Part shown: positions 57,507 through 61,143 of the stretch, one piece after another
How positions within the stretch are numbered: position 1 is the first letter of the stretch
Layout of the letters: each line of letters opens with the position of its first letter
Origin: Candidatus Kapaibacterium sp.
GTDB lineage: Bacteria; Bacteroidota; Ignavibacteria; Kapaibacteriales; UBA4661
Length of the DNA stretch: 61,143 nucleotides
Assembly (NCBI GenBank): GCA_004292595.1
Contig: RDXM01000096.1
Span: forward strand, 1-61,143
Direction: 5' to 3'
Made by a program: the position numbers and the translations under genes
The notes under the pieces: generated by a model
What the model was told of the DNA's origin: nothing
Databases searched by the model: none
The model's input: the letters and a program-made list of their open reading frames with translations, nothing else

Positions 57507-57956
57507 ATGAATACACGCATTGCAAAAGAATTTCACTGGGAAATGGCGCACCGCCTGCCCTTCCACACAGGCGGCTGCCAGAACGTGCATGGACACTCGT
57601 ATAAGCTCTGGGTAGAACTTGAAGGCGAGACCGACACAAACGGCATGGTGCTTGATTATCTCGACCTCAAACGCGCCGTCGCACCGCTCGTGGACGCGCT
57701 CGACCACTCGTTTCTTTGCGACCGCGCCGATAGCGTCATGGTACGCTTTTTTGCGGAACATCCCTTGAAAGCAGTGATGGTGGATTTCCCCACGACCGCA
57801 GAAAATATCGCTGCATATCTGCTTGGCGAGATAACATCGCGCTTGCAGGAACAATGCTCCAGAGAGGCATGGATGCGCCTTCGCAGTATTCGTGTTCGTG
57901 TGCAGGAAACCGAGCGCACCTTTGCCGAAGTGGCGTGCTTGATTTCAGAGGCATAA
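57507..57956 (+). CDS. queD: 6-carboxy-tetrahydropterin synthase
   Basis: QueD converts dihydroneopterin triphosphate to 6-carboxy-tetrahydropterin, an early step to preQ0. Zinc ligands His15, His28 and His30 lie in FHWEMAHRLPFH and NVHGHSYKLWVE, with catalytic Cys24 in TGGCQN. DALDHSFL and the PTTAENIA motif complete the fold. 149 residues is slightly longer than average. queC and queE are not in the window. A short inverted repeat, GAGGGCTGA/TCAGCCCTC, lies between queF and queD (57417-57487). Confidence 0.95.
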   Translation: MNTRIAKEFHWEMAHRLPFHTGGCQNVHGHSYKLWVELEGETDTNGMVLDYLDLKRAVAPLVDALDHSFLCDRADSVMVRFFAEHPLKAVMVDFPTTAENIAAYLLGEITSRLQEQCSREAWMRLRSIRVRVQETERTFAEVACLISEA

Positions 57957-57983
57957 TTCTTTCTTCCATTTTTTGCATCCACA

Positions 57984-58565
57984 ATGCCTGAAACGCAGAT
58001 ACCACCCGCTATAGAGCCTCATAGAGAAGAACGCGCACCTGAGGAAATTATGCAACAGGAATCCATCACCGAAGAATCTATGCAAGCAAGTAACGACGAG
58101 GCGTTGAAGGTGCAAGCTCTTCAAGAAATGGAAGCACAACAGGCTGCTGCACGTGCCGCAACATTGAGCTTCCAGATATTACCCGAAACCTTTGCGATTC
58201 TGCGCTTGCCGCCCCAGATTGTGCGCGGAATGCCAGAGTTTATTTTTCAGTCGTCGTTTTATACTATTTCCCGCAGCCCCGATGAGGTCTCAATTGTTTG
58301 CGAAGAACGCCTTGTGGTGCGCCATATAGATACGCATGGTTTGGGGAATATTGCAAAAATCAACAGCAACTGGCGTCTTCTTCGGCTCGGCGTGATGGAC
58401 TTGTCGCTGACGGGCATTGCTGCTCGCTTTGCGGGTGTTTTGGCTGATAATGACGTAAATGTCAATATCATCGCAACCTACGATACCGATTACGTGATGA
58501 TTCCACAATCAAAATTTGCCCGTGCCGTGAAAGCCTTGCGCAGAGCGGGCTACACGGTGGAATAA
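57984..58565 (+). CDS. ACT-domain protein
   Basis: 193 residues. The first ~50 are acidic and Gln/Glu-rich, probably disordered or coiled. The rest looks like two ACT-type beta-alpha-beta units: SFQILPETFAILRLPPQ... with SPDEVSIVCEE, then GVMDLSLTGIAARFAGVLAD and DNDVNVNIIATYDTDYVMIP. The last is typical of the paired ACT domains (CASTOR-like) that bind amino acids. No catalytic domain is attached, so it is likely a ligand sensor. It starts 27 bases after queD, same strand. Confidence 0.8.
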   Translation: MPETQIPPAIEPHREERAPEEIMQQESITEESMQASNDEALKVQALQEMEAQQAAARAATLSFQILPETFAILRLPPQIVRGMPEFIFQSSFYTISRSPDEVSIVCEERLVVRHIDTHGLGNIAKINSNWRLLRLGVMDLSLTGIAARFAGVLADNDVNVNIIATYDTDYVMIPQSKFARAVKALRRAGYTVE

Positions 58566-58617
58566 TCCTTCGCTCACATATCACATATTGTGCCGCATTT
58601 TCTTCCCAATAACTATT

Positions 58618-58989
58618 ATGTCTGTGGTAAAGCAACAAGCCGAACACCTCATTGACCGCCTGATTGCTGCCTACAATGCGCGTGATGCTGACGCATTTGC
58701 GAATTGTTTTGCCGATGATGCGGTGATTTATGAGCATCCAAATTTTCCAAAGCAAGTACAAAAGGCAGAATTTTTGGAATATTACGTCAAGCTCTTCAAA
58801 GAATTTCCGCAGAATCACACCGAGCGGTTGTATCGCGCCGTGATTGACAATCGCGTTATTGACCATGAGCTTGTCATGCGCACACCAGAATCGAAGCCCT
58901 TCGAGGTGCTGACGATTTATGAAGTGCGCAATAATCTCATTCAGCGCGTTGATTTTGTCCGTAATACCACTACGGCGTGGAAAGTATAG
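58618..58989 (+). CDS. SnoaL/NTF2-like small protein
   Basis: 123 residues with the cone-shaped NTF2 pattern: an N-terminal helix, LIDRLIAAYNARDADAFANC followed by FADDAVIYEHPN, a central helix (EYYVKLFKEFPQ), and sheet strands ending VLTIYEVRNNLIQRVDFVR. The family includes isomerases, dehydratases and ligand-binding proteins, so no reaction can be given. Its stop codon overlaps the GAAAGCCT target duplication of the family E element, which inserted at the gene's very end. Confidence 0.8.
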   Translation: MSVVKQQAEHLIDRLIAAYNARDADAFANCFADDAVIYEHPNFPKQVQKAEFLEYYVKLFKEFPQNHTERLYRAVIDNRVIDHELVMRTPESKPFEVLTIYEVRNNLIQRVDFVRNTTTAWKV

Positions 58990-58996
58990 AAAGCCT

Positions 58997-59189
58997 GTCA
59001 CTGGTCAGGTCATGATTTTTTTTGGACGCAGATGAAGATGATGGAATGGATGAAGATGATGAAAATGCAGAAAATATCAACAACGGAGGAAGTCTGCATT
59101 CACGCTCTTATTTTCTATCACTATCATCTTCATCCATCCAATCATCTTCATCTGCGTCCCCTCTTCATGGTTGAGACCTGACCAGTTAC
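58997..59189. repeat. MITE-like element, family E, copy 2 (intact, with 8-bp target duplication)
   Basis: 193 bp. Terminal inverted repeats read GTCACTGGTCAGGTC and GACCTGACCAGTTAC (14 of 15 complementary). Flanking GAAAGCCT at 58989-58996 and again at 59190-59197 is a perfect 8-bp direct repeat, as left by many transposases. The interior has the long GACGCAGATGAAGATGAT hairpin seen in copy 1. No coding capacity. Confidence 0.92.
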
Positions 59190-59246
59190 GAAAGCCTATA
59201 GAAAGCATAATTTTTGTGATTTTTCTCTTTTTTTCTCTTCCTCCTC

Positions 59247-61016
59247 ATGCGCGAACTTCTCCGCCTCAAGCCCTATTTCATTCGCCACAAGTGGATGTTT
59301 TTTTCGGGAATGATATTCGTTACGATTTCCAATATCTGCTCAACGTCGCTTCCGCGTATTGTCGGTAAAACAGTGGATTCGATTGCAGGAAAAAACGGCA
59401 TTGTCTTCACTTCCAGCGATATTGCCTTGCACATAGGAATCATGCTGCTTCTAACGGCAGGAAGTGGATTTTTTATGTTTCTGACGCGCAAAACAATCAT
59501 CGTTGCCTCGCGGCACATCGAATACGAACTTCGGCGCGATGTGCTTGCAGCACTCGAACGCTTGCCTCTGCGCTACTTTCAGCGCACCCCGACGGGTGAA
59601 CTTATGGCATATTCCACCAATGATATTTCCGCCATTCGGGAGTTTTTTGGTCCGGCAGTGATGTATTCTGCCAATACCATTACGACCTTTATTTTCGCGC
59701 TGACGATGATGATTGCGCTCTCGCCGATTATCACCATCGCTGCGCTTTTGCCCATGCCGTTTGTATCGTTTGCTGTCTATCGAATTGGCTCGCGGGTGCA
59801 TCAGCTCTTCAAGGACGCGCAAGACCACTACGCAAAAATGACCGCAAAGGCGCAAGAAAACTTGTCGGGTGTGCGCGTGATTCGTGCCTACGGGCGCGAA
59901 GAAGATGAAATTGCGGCATTCCAAACCATGGGCGAAGGCTATTTGCAAAAAATGCTCCGCCTTGTGAAAATTGAAGCCGTGATGATGCCGCTTATGATTG
60001 CCTTGATAGGCTTATCGCAAGTATTGGTGCTGGGTGTGGGCGGATATTTGGTCATCAACGGCAAAGCCACGATTGGCGACGTTACGCAGTTTTTCATTTA
60101 TCTTGGTTTGCTGATTTGGCCCGTTGTTGCTATTGGCTGGGTAACAAATCTTATCCAACGCGCAGCCGCTTCCACAGGGCGTTTGGGGCGTGTTTTCGAT
60201 GAAGTATCGGAAATTGCCGACACCGAAGCAACGAACCACGCTATTACGGACGTGCAAGGGAATATTGAGTTTCGCAATGTGCGCATGAAATACGCACCAC
60301 ATCTCCCCTTCGCGCTTGGGAGCGAAGCAGCAGAAATTTCGTTTCGTATCAAACAAGGCGAAACCATTGGCATTGTCGGCGAGACGGGAAGCGGCAAAAC
60401 AACGCTCGTGAACCTGATTCCGCGCCTCTTCGACGCAGGCGACGGCGAGGTGCTGATTGACGGGCAGCCAATTCGCTCAATGCCTCTTCAAACCTTGCGC
60501 CGAAACATCGCCATTGTTCCCCAAGAATCGTTCCTTTTTTCCATGACCATTGCCGATAACATTCGCTTTGGCAATCCTCATGCTTCAATGGATGATGTCG
60601 TGGAAGCCAGCATTCTTGCGCAGTTGCACGAAAATATCAAAACCTTTCCCGAAGGGTTTGCTACGATGGTCGGCGAGCGCGGCGTAACCTTGTCGGGCGG
60701 ACAGAAACAGCGCACGGCGATTGCCCGCGCTATTATCAGCAATCCAAAAATTATTATTTTCGATGATTCTCTTTCGGCAGTTGATACCGAAACCGAAGAG
60801 CGCATTCTGCACGGCTTGAAAAAAGTGATGGAAAACCGCACCAGTATTATCATTGCGCACCGCATCTCGACGGTGAAACACGCCGATATGATTCTTGTTC
60901 TGAAGAACGGAATGATTGCCGAAGAAGGCAGCCACGACGCGCTCTTGGCACGTGGCGGCATCTATGCAGATATGTACTCGCGGCAGCTTTTGGAAGCGGA
61001 AATTTCGGCGATGTAG
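59247..61016 (+). CDS. ABC exporter half-transporter with degenerate ATP site
   Basis: 589 residues: a six-helix exporter domain (about 1-310), then one nucleotide-binding domain. Walker A GETGSGKTT is near 377-385, the signature LSGGQKQR near 481-488 is intact, and the H-loop is IIAHRIS. Walker B is IIIFDDSLSAVD, with Asp507 where the catalytic Glu is expected. DDSLSAVD is typical of the degenerate subunit of heterodimeric exporters (BmrC/YheI, TM287 type), so a partner half is expected, probably past the window end. Substrate unknown; multidrug or lipid export are common for the group. Confidence 0.93.
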   Translation: MRELLRLKPYFIRHKWMFFSGMIFVTISNICSTSLPRIVGKTVDSIAGKNGIVFTSSDIALHIGIMLLLTAGSGFFMFLTRKTIIVASRHIEYELRRDVLAALERLPLRYFQRTPTGELMAYSTNDISAIREFFGPAVMYSANTITTFIFALTMMIALSPIITIAALLPMPFVSFAVYRIGSRVHQLFKDAQDHYAKMTAKAQENLSGVRVIRAYGREEDEIAAFQTMGEGYLQKMLRLVKIEAVMMPLMIALIGLSQVLVLGVGGYLVINGKATIGDVTQFFIYLGLLIWPVVAIGWVTNLIQRAAASTGRLGRVFDEVSEIADTEATNHAITDVQGNIEFRNVRMKYAPHLPFALGSEAAEISFRIKQGETIGIVGETGSGKTTLVNLIPRLFDAGDGEVLIDGQPIRSMPLQTLRRNIAIVPQESFLFSMTIADNIRFGNPHASMDDVVEASILAQLHENIKTFPEGFATMVGERGVTLSGGQKQRTAIARAIISNPKIIIFDDSLSAVDTETEERILHGLKKVMENRTSIIIAHRISTVKHADMILVLKNGMIAEEGSHDALLARGGIYADMYSRQLLEAEISAM

Positions 61017-61047
61017 AAAACGCCCGCGAAGAGACCAAACAGGAATA

Positions 61048-61143
61048 AGGAATGGTAAAAAAATAAGTGGTTCAAGTCAGTAGTGGCACAGACATTCTTG
61101 TCTGTGGTCGTCGCCTGAAGCCCGCACCAACACGCACAGACAG
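61048..61143. repeat. Palindromic repeat family A, copy 4 (inverted, cut by window edge)
   Basis: AAGGAATGGTAAAAAAATAA onward is the reverse complement of the right half of copy 1 (7611-7732), including GTGGCACAGACATTCTTGTC and GTCGTCGCCTGAAGCCCGCA. It has one copy of the 21-bp loop unit that is doubled at 7630-7671. Confidence 0.88.

Overview
The window (61,143 bp) reads as the chromosome of a Gram-negative, heterotrophic, chemotactic bacterium of the Bacteroidota/Chlorobiota lineage. The evidence is a SusD/RagB-type lipoprotein, giant periplasmic-propeller (Reg_prop/Y_Y_Y) histidine kinases, an outer-membrane barrel with a C-terminal Phe, a Gram-negative-type YidC, MenA and an AddB-like nuclease. 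No photosynthesis gene is seen. Placement below phylum is a guess (an Ignavibacteria/Kapabacteria-like organism would fit). Coding density is high, and most gaps hold short palindromic or MITE-like repeats rather than genes.

Layout. 1-7.5 kb: MITE copy, a two-domain dehydrogenase (-), a chemoreceptor, egtD, argC and a small His-rich membrane protein. 7.5-11 kb: an acyl-CoA ligase and a 3-hydroxyacyl-CoA dehydrogenase separated by repeats. 11-18 kb: an orphan SusD-like lipoprotein, a 1255-residue propeller kinase and an unknown 601-residue protein. 18-21.6 kb (-): a TauE-type exporter and tatC, then an outer-membrane barrel with a PstS-like binding protein. 22-27 kb: a second propeller kinase and a receiver-kinase hybrid. 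27-34.6 kb: cutA, menA, an AddB-like nuclease and an NtrC-type regulator. 34.8-35.3 kb: RNase P RNA. 35.5-39.8 kb: a LURP-one-like protein, a small membrane protein, recF and a second chemoreceptor. 39.8-41.7 kb: three tandem Uma2-family genes.

41.7-48.9 kb is the most unusual part. An IcmF-like acyl-CoA mutase large chain is followed by two consecutive restriction-modification cassettes and a truncated third methyltransferase. The last codons, Shine-Dalgarno and TGATG junction of the mutase gene are repeated (68 bp, 4 differences, all synonymous) just before the second restriction gene. Both endonuclease genes therefore begin at equivalent TGATGGGG junctions. This points to serial cassette insertion at a gene end with target duplication, which restores the translation-initiation context each time.

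48.9-56.3 kb: a glycosyltransferase (-); the rpmH-rnpA-yidD-yidC cluster, with a terminator and a 15-bp tandem repeat between rpmH and rnpA; an S9 peptidase and an ArfB-like release factor (-). 56.3-61.1 kb: nested repeats, queF, queD, an ACT-domain protein, an NTF2-like protein, a MITE with an 8-bp target duplication, and an ABC exporter half whose Walker B Glu is replaced by Asp.

At least five families of small inverted-repeat elements recur across the window. No transposase, CRISPR array or tRNA was seen. Coordinates and motifs were read by eye; no database search or structure calculation was run.
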